Assembly (NCBI RefSeq): GCF_027943945.1
Contig: NZ_AP027141.1
Span: 1,612,001-1,676,000 of the forward strand
DNA length: 64,000 bases
Source: Microbacterium terricola
Lineage (GTDB): Bacteria; Actinomycetota; Actinomycetes; Actinomycetales; Microbacteriaceae
Direction of reading: 5' to 3'
Shown: piece by piece, positions 26,167 to 35,036 of the stretch
Layout of the letters: each line of letters starts with the position of its first letter
How positions within the stretch are numbered: position 1 is the stretch's first letter
Made by a program: the position numbers and the translations under genes
The notes under the pieces: generated by a model
What the model was told of the DNA's origin: nothing
Databases searched by the model: none
Seen by the model: only the letters and a program-made list of their open reading frames with translations

Positions 26167-27251
26167 TCAGGCAGACGACCGCACTCACGATCGAGCGCAT
26201 CGCGGTCCCCGAGCACCCGATGGCGGCGGACGCCGAGCCGTTCGCCGCCATCGCCCGGATCAGCAACGCGATGTGCCGGCATGACACCGGCAACGCGAAC
26301 TTCGACACGACGCCCGCCGAGATGCTCCCCGCCTGGCAGGACACGACCGATCGGCTGCATCTCGGGTTCGCGGCCCGCATGGACGGCGACATCGTCGGGA
26401 TCGGCACCCTCCAGGTGCCACGCGAGGAGGGCGCGACCGATGTGGAGCTCGATCTCATCATGGATCCCGATCGCTGGGGCGAGGGCGTCGAGGACCAGCT
26501 GCTCGACCGCCTGGAGGCCGAGGCCCGTTCACTCGGCCGGTCCGTGCTGCAGACGTACACCCTGCACAGGGCGGGCAGCGACGGCACCCGGCTGACCGCG
26601 CCGACCGGCTTCGGCTCGGTCCCGCACGACCGGCAGACCGCGCTCCTGCTCGCGCACGGCTACACACTCGAGCAGATCGAGCGCAACAGCGTGCTCGACC
26701 TCACCGGCGGACTCGAGCGGCTGGAGCGGATGCAGGCCGAGGCACAGGCGTTCGCGGGCGATGACTTCCGCGTCGTCGCGTGGACGATGCCGACGCCGGA
26801 CGAGTTCGCGGAGGGCTTCGCGTACGCGATCTCGCGCATGTCCACGGACGTGCCGACCGCGGGGATGGAGTGGACGGAGGAGCACTGGGACATCGAGCGG
26901 GTGCGCCGCCGGGAGGCCCGTCTCACCGCGAGCGGTCTGACGGTGTCGGTCGCGTGCGTGCAGCACGTGCCGAGCGGCCGGATCGCCGCCTACACGGAGC
27001 TGGTCATCGGCGCCGAGCCGGCGGCGGTCACGCATCAGTGGGGCACGCTCGTCCTCCGGGAGTTCCGCGGCCGGCGCCTGGGCACCCTCGTCAAGTGCGC
27101 CAACCTGCTGCGGTGGCGTTCCCTCGCACCGGAGTCGCCGCGGGTCAGCACGTTCAACGCGGAGGAGAACCGCCCGATGCTCGACGTCAACGAGGCGATG
27201 GGGTTCGTGCCGGCCTCGGTGGCCGGCGGATGGAAGAAGACGCTCGGCTGA
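26163..27251 (+). CDS. double-domain GNAT acetyltransferase, copy 2
   Basis: A 362-residue paralogue of the preceding gene. It shares YTLEQIERNSVLDLTG, RGRRLGTLVKCANLLRWRSLAPESPR and FNAEENRPMLDVNEAMGFVP. Its N-terminal domain has a degenerate acetyl-CoA loop (DRWGEGVEDQLL), so catalysis may rest with the C-terminal half. The GTG start overlaps the upstream stop as GTGA. It ends directly against mutM, which converges on it with no intergenic bases. The two copies look like an old tandem duplication. Confidence 0.87.
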   Translation: MIRQTTALTIERIAVPEHPMAADAEPFAAIARISNAMCRHDTGNANFDTTPAEMLPAWQDTTDRLHLGFAARMDGDIVGIGTLQVPREEGATDVELDLIMDPDRWGEGVEDQLLDRLEAEARSLGRSVLQTYTLHRAGSDGTRLTAPTGFGSVPHDRQTALLLAHGYTLEQIERNSVLDLTGGLERLERMQAEAQAFAGDDFRVVAWTMPTPDEFAEGFAYAISRMSTDVPTAGMEWTEEHWDIERVRRREARLTASGLTVSVACVQHVPSGRIAAYTELVIGAEPAAVTHQWGTLVLREFRGRRLGTLVKCANLLRWRSLAPESPRVSTFNAEENRPMLDVNEAMGFVPASVAGGWKKTLG

Positions 27252-28145
27252 TCAGCGCAGCCGCTGGCAGTGCGGGCAGTAGTGGCTCGAGCGGTTCATG
27301 AACGACACCCGCACGATCGCGTGCCCGCAGCGAGGGCACGGCTGGCCGGTGCGTCCGTAGGCGTTGAGCGAATGCGCGAAGTAGCCCGCTTCGCCGTTGA
27401 CGTTGACGTACTGCTCGTCGAAGCTCGTGCCGCCCTCGGCCAGGGCCTTCTCGAGAACGGCGCGCACCTCGGCAAGCAGCCGGGTGACCGTCCGAGCCGC
27501 CACGCGCTCCGCCGTGGTCTCCGGGTGGATCCGTGCGGCCCAGAGCGCCTCGTCGGCGTAGATGTTGCCGATCCCGCTGACGATCCCCTGGTCCAGCAGC
27601 ACCCGCTTGATCGCCGAGCGGCTGCGGGCCAGCGCCGCGCGGAAGCGACGCTCGTCGAAGGCGGGGTCGAGCGGGTCGCGGGCGATGTGCGCCACCTGGC
27701 GCGGCACCAGTGCGCGCGCGTCGCCATGGCCGCCGGCCGCAGTATCCGGCGTGAGGATCAGCTGGTCGATCGCGAGCGAGCCGAACGTGCGCTGGTCGGC
27801 GAAGACGACCGCGACCTCCCCATGGACGGGATGCTGGAGGTCGAGCCGGATGCGCTCGTGGCGCTCGGGCGGGGATCCGGCCGCGCGCAGCAGCAGCTGC
27901 CCGCTCATGCCGAGATGCCCGATGAGTGCGTCCTCGCCGCCGTCGAGGGGAAGCCAGAGGAATTTGCCCCGGCGCGCGGCGGCCGTCATGAGGCGGCCGG
28001 TCAGTGCACCCTCGAACTCGGCGGCGGTGCCGGTGTGCCGGGTGAGCGCGCGGTCGTCGTGGACAGTGACGCCGGCGATGCGCGCGCCGGTGACGGCGGG
28101 GGCGAGACCGGCCCGGACGACCTCGACCTCGGGGAGCTCAGGCAC
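27252..28145 (-). CDS. mutM: formamidopyrimidine-DNA glycosylase
   Basis: A 297-residue base-excision repair enzyme that removes 8-oxoguanine and formamidopyrimidines and nicks the abasic site. The catalytic Pro and Glu follow the initiator in [12 protein letters not shown] helix-two-turn-helix region lies near [20 protein letters not shown]. The C-terminal zinc finger is [13 protein letters not shown]...YCPHC. The start is the GTG at 28145, overlapping the last bases of rnc. The longer upstream frame is out-of-family sequence. Confidence 0.96.
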   Translation of the reverse strand: MPELPEVEVVRAGLAPAVTGARIAGVTVHDDRALTRHTGTAAEFEGALTGRLMTAAARRGKFLWLPLDGGEDALIGHLGMSGQLLLRAAGSPPERHERIRLDLQHPVHGEVAVVFADQRTFGSLAIDQLILTPDTAAGGHGDARALVPRQVAHIARDPLDPAFDERRFRAALARSRSAIKRVLLDQGIVSGIGNIYADEALWAARIHPETTAERVAARTVTRLLAEVRAVLEKALAEGGTSFDEQYVNVNGEAGYFAHSLNAYGRTGQPCPRCGHAIVRVSFMNRSSHYCPHCQRLR

Positions 28146-28809
28146 GACCGCTGAGCGCGCGCCAGGCGGCCAGGGCGGCGGCCATCTCCGCATGCTTCTT
28201 GCTGGTGCCCGTGCCACGCCCGGTCGAACCGGCGACGGTCACCTCCGCCTCGAAGAGCCGCTCGTGATCCGGGCCCGTGGCGGTCACCTCGTAGACAGGG
28301 GGCGTCGCGCCTAGGCGCGCTGCGGTCTCCTGAAGCGCGGTCTTCGGGTCCATGGCCGCACCATAGCGCTCTGGGTCGTCCAGCAGCGGCTGGATCAGCC
28401 GCAGCACGAGCGCGGTCGCGGCGGCCGGGCCGGCCGAGAGGAAGGTCGCGCCGAAGACGGCCTCCATGGTGTCGGCGAGGATCGAGTCCTTGTCGCGGCC
28501 TCCGGTGAGCTCTTCACCGCGGCCGAGCCGGACGTGCTCGCCGAGCCCGATGCCGCGCGCCACCTCAGCGAGTGCGATCGTGGACACCACGGCCGCGCGC
28601 CGCTTGGCGAGCTCGCCCTCGTCGAGGTCGGGGTGCACGGTGAACAGCCGCACCGTGACGGCCTGGCCGAGAACCGAGTCGCCGAGGAACTCGAGGCGCT
28701 CGTTGTGCGGGGTCTGGCCGTTCTCGTACGCGTACGAGCGGTGCGTCAGTGCAAGCGACAGAAGCTCGGGGTCGATATCGACCCCGAGCTTCTCGGTGAG
28801 ACTGTCCAA
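28138..28809 (-). CDS. rnc: ribonuclease III
   Basis: A 223-residue double-strand-specific endoribonuclease for rRNA and mRNA processing. The RNase III domain (~1-150) has the signature [15 protein letters not shown] and catalytic acids in [13 protein letters not shown] dsRNA-binding domain follows (~155-220), ending [21 protein letters not shown]. The start is a TTG one base after the rpmF stop, and it overlaps mutM by eight bases, so the genes are co-translated. Confidence 0.96.
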   Translation of the reverse strand: MDSLTEKLGVDIDPELLSLALTHRSYAYENGQTPHNERLEFLGDSVLGQAVTVRLFTVHPDLDEGELAKRRAAVVSTIALAEVARGIGLGEHVRLGRGEELTGGRDKDSILADTMEAVFGATFLSAGPAAATALVLRLIQPLLDDPERYGAAMDPKTALQETAARLGATPPVYEVTATGPDHERLFEAEVTVAGSTGRGTGTSKKHAEMAAALAAWRALSGRA

Positions 28810-28810
28810 C

Positions 28811-29020
28811 TCAGACGTCGGCGACCTTGCGGCCCTTGTACTCGAGGAACAGCTCGGTGCCCTGCGAGTCGGTGACGACCTTCGCCTGGTGAGGACGGCT
28901 GTAGACGACCTTGCCGTTCTCGATGGTCTTGACGAGCGCGGGGGCCTCGGCCTTCCACTGCGCGCGACGCGAACGGGTGTTGGAGCGGGAGACCTTCCGC
29001 TTCGGGGGGTTACCTGCCAT
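28811..29020 (-). CDS. rpmF: 50S ribosomal protein L32
   Basis: A 69-residue L32 starting [22 protein letters not shown]. It lacks the zinc-finger cysteines, i.e. the C-minus form, as often seen in actinobacteria. A longer open frame begins at 29104, but family alignment fixes the ATG at 29020, two bases after the yceD stop. Part of the yceD-rpmF-rnc-mutM operon. Confidence 0.96.
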   Translation of the reverse strand: MAGNPPKRKVSRSNTRSRRAQWKAEAPALVKTIENGKVVYSRPHQAKVVTDSQGTELFLEYKGRKVADV

Positions 29021-29022
29021 GG

Positions 29023-29589
29023 CTAGCTCTCTTCTGTGTTCCGGGCGACGAGGCGCGGGGCATCGTCGTCGTGGTCTGTGGTGAAGTCCTGGAGCGCGGC
29101 CCACCGCTCGTCGGCGGGCTCGGGCTGCTCTGTTCCGGCGCTTTCGGTCAGCCGCTCGCCCGTGACCGGATCAAGGCCGGGGCAGTCCGGCTGACACACC
29201 GGCTGAAACGGAAGCGACAGGACCATCGCATCCCTGACGAGAGTTTCAAGATCCACGTGGTCGTCTTGAACCTCGAAGTCAGTTGCTTCCTCCCCAGGAT
29301 ACGCGAAAAGCTCCTGAAACTCGACTTCGACAGGCTCGGTGATGTCGGTCAGGCATCGGCCGCACACGCCGACGGCGGTCGCGTCCGCGGTGCCGGAGAC
29401 CAGAATGCCCTCGTGGACCGACTCCAGACGCGCCTCGACGGCGATGGTCTCGCCCTCCGGGATCGCGACGAGACCCTCGCCCCACTTCTCGGGAGCGGGC
29501 ACGTCGAGGGTGAATTCACGCATCTCCCCCGCGCGTCGCACGATGTCGTGCGCGGGAAGCACGAAGGGGCCGGGGCGGTGTCGTCTCAC
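29023..29589 (-). CDS. YceD family protein (DUF177)
   Basis: A 188-residue YceD/DUF177 protein, typically encoded just before rpmF and implicated in 23S rRNA/L32-linked ribosome assembly. It has the conserved cysteine set GVCGRCLTDI ... QPVCQPDCPGLDP. I prefer the GTG at 29589 because a TAACAT -10 lies eight bases before it. A TTG at 29598, inside that hexamer, is a less likely start. Confidence 0.88.
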   Translation of the reverse strand: MRRHRPGPFVLPAHDIVRRAGEMREFTLDVPAPEKWGEGLVAIPEGETIAVEARLESVHEGILVSGTADATAVGVCGRCLTDITEPVEVEFQELFAYPGEEATDFEVQDDHVDLETLVRDAMVLSLPFQPVCQPDCPGLDPVTGERLTESAGTEQPEPADERWAALQDFTTDHDDDAPRLVARNTEES

Positions 29590-29634
29590 GGTCGTCAATG
29601 TTACCGGCGCGCGGGTGTGCGGAGGCTGAACGAC

Positions 29635-30132
29635 TCAGATGCCGCGGGCGCCCGTGTCGAGGAATCGCGCGACGGCCGCGGGCACGAACGGGGAGACATC
29701 GCCGCCGAGGGCGGCCACCTGACGGACCAGCGAGCTCGACACCAGCGCGTGCGAGGGGTCGGGAAGCAGGAAGACGGTCTCGACGTCGGCGAGGTGCCGG
29801 TTGACGATCGCCATCGGTGTCTCGTAGGCGACATCCACCTGCGAGCGGATCCCCTTCACGAGGACCCCCGCGCCGACGTCGGTGACGTAGTCGACCAGCA
29901 GGCCCATGCTCCACGACGCGACGATCACCTCGCCGACGATCTCGCTCTCGGCGATCGACTGCTCGAGGAGCGTCAGTCGCTGCGCGAGCGGCAGCATCGC
30001 CTCCTTGCCGGGGTTGTGCACCACCAGCACGTGCAGCTCGTCGTAGAGCGCCGCCGCCCGGCGGATGACATCGATGTGGCCGAGCGTCGGCGGATCGAAG
30101 GACCCGGGAACCACGGCGATCCGGCTGTTCAT
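29635..30132 (-). CDS. coaD: phosphopantetheine adenylyltransferase
   Basis: A 165-residue enzyme of coenzyme A synthesis, joining 4'-phosphopantetheine to AMP. The nucleotidyltransferase motif is [21 protein letters not shown] (T-x-G-H). A second conserved stretch is [38 protein letters not shown] six bases before the ATG suggests a leaderless transcript. Confidence 0.97.
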   Translation of the reverse strand: MNSRIAVVPGSFDPPTLGHIDVIRRAAALYDELHVLVVHNPGKEAMLPLAQRLTLLEQSIAESEIVGEVIVASWSMGLLVDYVTDVGAGVLVKGIRSQVDVAYETPMAIVNRHLADVETVFLLPDPSHALVSSSLVRQVAALGGDVSPFVPAAVARFLDTGARGI

Positions 30133-30158
30133 GCGCTCAGCCTATCGGCGGCGCGGCA

Positions 30159-32321
30159 TCACGATTTGCCGAGCGCAGCCCGCTCCTGACTGCCCACCCT
30201 GCGCTCGATCGCCGCGGCCAGCCCGGTGTTCTCCCGCAGCGCGGGGTCGTCCGCGAGCACCCGCTCGGCCTCGGCGCGCGCCTCGGCGATGATGTCGGCG
30301 TCTGCGACGACCCGCAGGAGCCGCAGCGACGACCGGGCTCCCGATTGCGCGTCGCCCAGCACATCGCCCTCGCCGCGCAGCTCGAGGTCCACCTCGGCAA
30401 GCGCGAAGCCGTCGAGCGTCGCCGCGACGGCCTCGACCCGCGCTCGCGCAGGGGTGCCGGCCGGCGCTTCCGTGAGCAGCAGGCAGAGCCCTGGCACACC
30501 GCCCCGACCGACCCGGCCGCGCAGCTGGTGCAGCTGCGACACCCCGAACCGGTCGGCCTCGAGGATCGCCATGGTCGACGCGTTGGCGACGTCGACACCC
30601 ACCTCGACGACCGTCGTCGCGACCAGCACGTCGATCTCCCCGCGGGCGAAGGCGCGCATGACGGCGTCCTTCTCGTCGGACGGCATCTTGCCGTGCAGGA
30701 TCTGGACGCGGATGTCGGCGAACGACGGATGCTGGGCGAGCAGCTCCGCGGCCTGCACGACTCCCCAGCGGGTCTTCGCCGCCTCCCCCTCGACGAGCTC
30801 CACCGGCTCGTCGGCGGTGTCGTCCTCTGTGGCGCTCACCGCATCGATCGCGGGGCACACGACGAACGCCTGGTGACCGGCGGCGACCTCCTCGGCCACC
30901 CGCTCCCACACGCGTGCGAACCAGCCGGGCTTCTCGGCGAGCGGGGCGACGAAGGTTTGGATGCCCGCCCTCCCCGCCGGCATCGTGCGGATCGTCGAGA
31001 CGTCCAGGTCGCCGAACACCGTCATCGCGACCGTGCGCGGGATGGGCGTCGCCGTGAGCACGAGGGCGTGCGGGGCCGAGCCCTTGGCGCGCAGCGCCTC
31101 GCGCTGCTCGACGCCGAACCTGTGCTGCTCGTCGACGACGACGAGCCCGAGGTCGGCGAAGGTCGTCGAGCCGCTCAGCAGGGCGTGCGTCCCCACGACG
31201 ATGAGGGACTGGCCGGACGCGGCGCGCAGCGCTGCCTTGCGTCGCTCGGCGGCGGGGAGCTGCCCGGTGAGCAGGGTCGGCATGAGCTCGGGGGCGAGCC
31301 GGGGTCCGAGCATCCCGGCGATCGAGCGCACATGCTGCGCGGCCAGGACCTCGGTCGGTGCGATGAGCGCGGACTGCCCGCCGTTCTGGGCGACCTGCAG
31401 CATCGCGCGCAGCGCGACGAGGGTCTTCCCCGAGCCCACCTCGCCCTGCACCAGCCGGTTCATGGGCCAGTCGCCTTCGAGGTCGCGGGCGATCTGGTCG
31501 CCGACGGCGATCTGATCCGGGGTGCGCGCGAACGGGAGCGCCTCATCGAACCGCTCGAGCAGGCTGCCGGCGGGCCGGGCCGTGGCGGACATCGCACGGA
31601 TGAACTGCCGCTGCTGGAGGAGAGCCGTCTGCAGCACGAACGCCTCGTGCATGCGGAGCGTCTCGCGCGCCGGGCCGATCTGCGCCTCGCTGTCGGGCCG
31701 GTGGATGTGCAGGATCGCGGTGCGCGCATCGATGAGACCGTGCCGCTGGCGGAAGGCGGGCGGGAGCGGATCGTCGACCGGGCCGAGGCCGTCGAGCACG
31801 AGCCGGATGATCCGGTCGATCTGCCAGCTCGGCAGTGTCGAGGTGGCCGGGTAGATCGCGATCGGGACGTTCGCGTTCGCCTGCGCGGTGAGCCGCGCCG
31901 TCTCGACGTCGTCGAACAGCTCGTAGTCGGGGTGCGCGAGCTGCTTCACCCCGCGGTACTCCCCCACCTTCCCGGAGAAGATGCCCCGGCGGCCGACGTG
32001 CAGATCCTTGAGCCGCCACGACTGGTTGAAGAAGGTGAGCGAGAGGTCGCCGTTGCCGTCGCTGATGACCACCTCGAGCAGCGAGCCCTTGCGGTTCTGC
32101 ATGCGGCGCTCGCCCGCACGCTTCACCTCGGCCACGATCGTCACCGCCTCGCCGACGGGCAGCGAGGAGATCTCGGTGAGCTCCCCGCGGCGTGCGTAGC
32201 GGCGCGGGTAGTGCTGCAGCAGGTCGCCGACCGTGTGCATGCCGAACGCGCGCTCGAGCGCCGAGGCCGTCTTGCCGCCGACCGCACCGTCCAGGCGCGA
32301 ATCGAGGGTGAAGTCGGCCAT
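30159..32321 (-). CDS. recG: ATP-dependent DNA helicase RecG
   Basis: A 720-residue helicase that reverses stalled forks and processes Holliday junctions. It has an N-terminal wedge/OB region (to ~260), Walker A GEVGSGKTLVAL, motif II VVDEQHRFGVEQR and motif III LTATPIPRTVAM. The C-terminal helicase half includes ASTMAILEADRFGVSQLHQLRGRVGRG. The start is the ATG at 32321, with TAGACT seven bases upstream; the 22 extra residues of the longer frame do not look coding. Confidence 0.96.
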   Translation of the reverse strand: MADFTLDSRLDGAVGGKTASALERAFGMHTVGDLLQHYPRRYARRGELTEISSLPVGEAVTIVAEVKRAGERRMQNRKGSLLEVVISDGNGDLSLTFFNQSWRLKDLHVGRRGIFSGKVGEYRGVKQLAHPDYELFDDVETARLTAQANANVPIAIYPATSTLPSWQIDRIIRLVLDGLGPVDDPLPPAFRQRHGLIDARTAILHIHRPDSEAQIGPARETLRMHEAFVLQTALLQQRQFIRAMSATARPAGSLLERFDEALPFARTPDQIAVGDQIARDLEGDWPMNRLVQGEVGSGKTLVALRAMLQVAQNGGQSALIAPTEVLAAQHVRSIAGMLGPRLAPELMPTLLTGQLPAAERRKAALRAASGQSLIVVGTHALLSGSTTFADLGLVVVDEQHRFGVEQREALRAKGSAPHALVLTATPIPRTVAMTVFGDLDVSTIRTMPAGRAGIQTFVAPLAEKPGWFARVWERVAEEVAAGHQAFVVCPAIDAVSATEDDTADEPVELVEGEAAKTRWGVVQAAELLAQHPSFADIRVQILHGKMPSDEKDAVMRAFARGEIDVLVATTVVEVGVDVANASTMAILEADRFGVSQLHQLRGRVGRGGVPGLCLLLTEAPAGTPARARVEAVAATLDGFALAEVDLELRGEGDVLGDAQSGARSSLRLLRVVADADIIAEARAEAERVLADDPALRENTGLAAAIERRVGSQERAALGKS

Positions 32322-32385
32322 GCCCACGAGTCTAGGTCGCACCGCCGACGGCGATTCCACAGGGCGGTGCCGTACGGTTGCTGTC

Positions 32386-32967
32386 ATGATCCGCCGGCTT
32401 CTCGCTCGCGTCTACTGGGCCTGCAGCCGCTGGACCCTCAAGACCGAGCCCGCACCCACCCGCCCGACCGTCCTGCTCGGTGTCCCGCACACCTCCAACT
32501 GGGACTTCGTGCTGATGCTCGGCATCGCCTGGCGTCTGGGGATGCACTTCCGCTGGCTCGGCAAGTCGAGCCTGTTCCGCGGATGGCGCGGCCCGCTGAT
32601 GCGCGCCCTCGGCGGCATCCCCGTCGACCGCGCCAATCCGGCGAGCGTCGTCGGTGACGTGGTCGCCCGGATCGGCAGCGGCGAGGTGTTCGGCCTCGTC
32701 GTCACCCCCGAGGGCACACGCGGCGCCGGCCAGTACTGGAAGTCGGGCTTCTACCGGATCGCCCGCGAGGCGGGGCTCGGCGTGACCCTCGGATACGTCG
32801 ACCGCACCACGATGACCACGGGCCTCGGGCCGACGATCGACCTGACCGGCGATGTGCACGCCGACATGGAGACGATCCGCGCGTTCTACGCGGACAAGTC
32901 GGGACTGCGCCCCGAATACCGCACCGAGCCGCGTCTGCGTGAGGAGCACGCCGCCACGCCGATCTGA
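32386..32967 (+). CDS. 1-acyl-sn-glycerol-3-phosphate acyltransferase family protein
   Basis: A 193-residue PlsC-type acyltransferase for membrane lipid synthesis or remodelling. The HxxxxD motif is HTSNWDFVLML, then GGIPVDRAN and VTPEGTRG. It is smaller than classical PlsC and diverged from the other acyltransferase here (37154-37942). Leaderless layout: TACGGT, seven bases, ATG. It is divergent from recG with the starts 64 bases apart. Confidence 0.9.
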   Translation: MIRRLLARVYWACSRWTLKTEPAPTRPTVLLGVPHTSNWDFVLMLGIAWRLGMHFRWLGKSSLFRGWRGPLMRALGGIPVDRANPASVVGDVVARIGSGEVFGLVVTPEGTRGAGQYWKSGFYRIAREAGLGVTLGYVDRTTMTTGLGPTIDLTGDVHADMETIRAFYADKSGLRPEYRTEPRLREEHAATPI

Positions 32968-32987
32968 GCCCCGGCTATCGTGGGGCT

Positions 32988-33566
32988 GTGACACGCATCA
33001 TCGCCGGCCGCGCGGGCTCGCTGAGCCTCGACGTCCCGGATGCCGGCACCCGTCCGACGAGCGATCGCGTGCGCGAGTCGCTGTTCGGGTCCCTCGAATC
33101 GGCGGACCTCGTGCGCGGAGCCGCCGTGCTCGACCTGTACGCAGGGTCCGGCGCGCTCGGGCTGGAGGCGATCAGCCGAGGAGCCGCGTCCGCCGACCTG
33201 GTGGAACGCGCAGCGAAGGCCGCCGAGGTCGCCCGCCGCAACGCGGGTCGGGTCAGCACGGCGGTGGGCGGACGCACCGCGCGTGTCCATCGTGCATCGG
33301 CCGAGCAGTTCCTGCAGATCGCCCGCGGTCCGTACGATCTGGTCTTCGTCGACCCGCCCTACGACCTGCCCGCCGGCGAGCTGGAGGACACCCTCCGCGC
33401 GCTGGTCCCGTCGCTCTCGGAGCGCGCGGTCGTGATCGTCGAGCGCGCCACCCGCACCGGCGCGCCACTGCTGCCGGACGGGCTGTCGGCACTCAGGGAC
33501 AAGCGCTACGGCGATACGACGCTCTGGTGGGCGGAGCGGGCGTCGCCGCCCGACGTGTCGCGGTAG
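32988..33566 (+). CDS. rsmD: 16S rRNA (guanine966-N2)-methyltransferase
   Basis: A 192-residue SAM-dependent methyltransferase acting on 16S rRNA G966. Motifs: MTRIIAGRAGSLSL, RPTSDRVRESLFGSL, VLDLYAGSGALGLEAISRGA (SAM site) and VFVDPPYDLP (catalytic DPPY). GTG start with TATCGT six bases upstream. Its last 61 bases overlap the 3' end of thiL, which converges on it. Confidence 0.94.
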   Translation: MTRIIAGRAGSLSLDVPDAGTRPTSDRVRESLFGSLESADLVRGAAVLDLYAGSGALGLEAISRGAASADLVERAAKAAEVARRNAGRVSTAVGGRTARVHRASAEQFLQIARGPYDLVFVDPPYDLPAGELEDTLRALVPSLSERAVVIVERATRTGAPLLPDGLSALRDKRYGDTTLWWAERASPPDVSR

Positions 33567-34528
33567 GGATCCCAGCCCGTGCGCCCGCGGTACGGCGCAC
33601 CGTCGACGGTCAGCGCGGCAGCTCCTCGCGCGACCACCGATCCGATCGGGCGGAAGCCGGCCGGCAGCGCCGTCGCGGAGGGAAAGGTCGCCAGGAGCGC
33701 GTGATCCTCCCCGCCCGACAGCGCACGCGGGTCGGTGCCGAGCAGTGCCGTCTCGAGCGCGACGGTGACGCCCGAGGCATCGGCGATGCGGGATGCGTCC
33801 AGCGCCAGTCCGTCGGACACGTCCATCATCGCGGTGGCACCCCCGAGGGACGCTCCGACGCCCGCGCCGATCGGCGGCACCGGGCGTAGCTGACGCTCCA
33901 CTGCCACGCGGTCGAGCTCGGCCAAGCCCTCCGAGCTGTACGGAAGCGCCGTGCCGTCGGGGTCGGCGAACCGCTCGAACAGCACGTCGAGCCCCCGCGC
34001 CGCGACGCCCGCGTCACCCGCCAGGGCGACGACATCCCCCACCCGCGCGCCCGAGCGCAGCACCGGCGCGCGCCCGTCGAGCGAGCCGAGGGCGGTCACG
34101 GCCACGGTGAGCGTGCGCGAGACGGTGAGGTCGCCGCCCTCGACGGCGCAGCCGGGTGCGAGTTCCGCGCACGCCGCACGGAGCCCGTCCGCGACGGCGA
34201 CGACGAACGAGATCCTGGTGTGCTCGGGCAGCGCGAGCGCCACCAGCAGCGCCGTCGGGCGGGCGCCCATCGCCGCGACGTCGGCGAGGTTGACGGCCGC
34301 CGCCTTCCAGCCCAGGTCGAAGCCGCTCGTCCATGCCTGCCGGAAGTCCGGTCCCTCGACCAGGGTGTCCACGGTCGCCACGACCCGCGCGTCCGGTGCG
34401 TCGATCACGGCGGCGTCGTCACCAGGGCCGACCGGGGCGGTGCCCTGCCCGAGCCGTTCCAGGATGCGCCGCAGGATCTCGCCCTCCGACAGCTCCGCGA
34501 CGGTGGGGTCGGCGGCGTCCGAGGTCAT
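33506..34528 (-). CDS. thiL: thiamine-monophosphate kinase
   Basis: A 340-residue ATP-dependent kinase making thiamine diphosphate. Motifs: LSEGEILRRILERL, VGPGDDAAVIDAPDARVVATVDTLVEGPDF, NLADVAAMGARPTALLVALALP, MMDVSDGLALDASRIADASGV and LSGGEDHALLATFP. Leaderless layout: TAACGT, six bases, ATG; the -10 overlaps that of the divergent lipoprotein gene. The 3' end overlaps rsmD. The last ~20 residues, including YRGRTGWDPYRDT, lie in or near the overlap. Confidence 0.95.
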   Translation of the reverse strand: MTSDAADPTVAELSEGEILRRILERLGQGTAPVGPGDDAAVIDAPDARVVATVDTLVEGPDFRQAWTSGFDLGWKAAAVNLADVAAMGARPTALLVALALPEHTRISFVVAVADGLRAACAELAPGCAVEGGDLTVSRTLTVAVTALGSLDGRAPVLRSGARVGDVVALAGDAGVAARGLDVLFERFADPDGTALPYSSEGLAELDRVAVERQLRPVPPIGAGVGASLGGATAMMDVSDGLALDASRIADASGVTVALETALLGTDPRALSGGEDHALLATFPSATALPAGFRPIGSVVARGAAALTVDGAPYRGRTGWDPYRDTSGGDARSAHQSVVSP

Positions 34529-34534
34529 GATGCC

Positions 34535-34544
34535 ACGTTAGCCT
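34535..34544. promoter_or_regulatory. overlapping divergent -10 elements
   Basis: ACGTTAGCCT carries TAACGT for thiL on the minus strand (34535-34540) and TAGCCT for the lipoprotein gene on the plus strand (34539-34544), sharing two bases. Each sits exactly six bases before its start codon. The two predicted transcription starts are about 22 bases apart, so polymerase binding should be mutually exclusive. Confidence 0.65.
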
Positions 34545-34550
34545 GGAGGG

Positions 34551-35015
34551 GTGATCCGTCGAGTGCTCGCCGCCGCTGGGGTGGCCCTGACGGCCCTGAC
34601 GCTCGCCGGGTGCGCGACGACGGTGAGCCTCACGCCCGCGGACGCGGCGAACGATCCGGCGTGCGCCGCGGTGACCGTCCGGCTGCCCGATGTCGTCGAC
34701 GGCCAGCAGCGACGGTGGACGGACGCCCAGGCCACCGGCTCGTGGGGTGACCCGACGACGGTGATCCTGACGTGCGGCGTCGACGCACCGGGGCCATCGA
34801 CCCTCCCCTGCCTCACCGTGGACGGCGTCGACTGGATCATCGACGACACCGAGGCCCCGAACTACCGGTTCACGACGTTCGGGCGCGAGCCCGCCGTCGA
34901 GGTGTACCTCGACTACGACGCGGTGTCGGGCCAGGAGACGCTCACGGCGCTCGCAACGGCGGTCGGCACGCTTCCGGTGGACGGATCCGTCTGCACGGAC
35001 CGCGCGACCGGCTGA
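34551..35015 (+). CDS. DUF3515 family lipoprotein
   Basis: A 154-residue secreted protein of the actinobacterial DUF3515 family. Signal peptide with lipobox LAGC (Cys ~21), then a domain with four cysteines (DPACAAVTV, LTCGVDAP, LPCLTVDG, GSVCTDR) likely in two disulfides, and the conserved GDPTTVILTCGV and VDWIIDD. Function unknown. It commonly neighbours ddl or thiL in actinobacteria, as here. GTG start, leaderless arrangement. Confidence 0.9.
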   Translation: MIRRVLAAAGVALTALTLAGCATTVSLTPADAANDPACAAVTVRLPDVVDGQQRRWTDAQATGSWGDPTTVILTCGVDAPGPSTLPCLTVDGVDWIIDDTEAPNYRFTTFGREPAVEVYLDYDAVSGQETLTALATAVGTLPVDGSVCTDRATG

Positions 35016-35036
35016 CGGCCGGCCCGCCCGAGGCGA

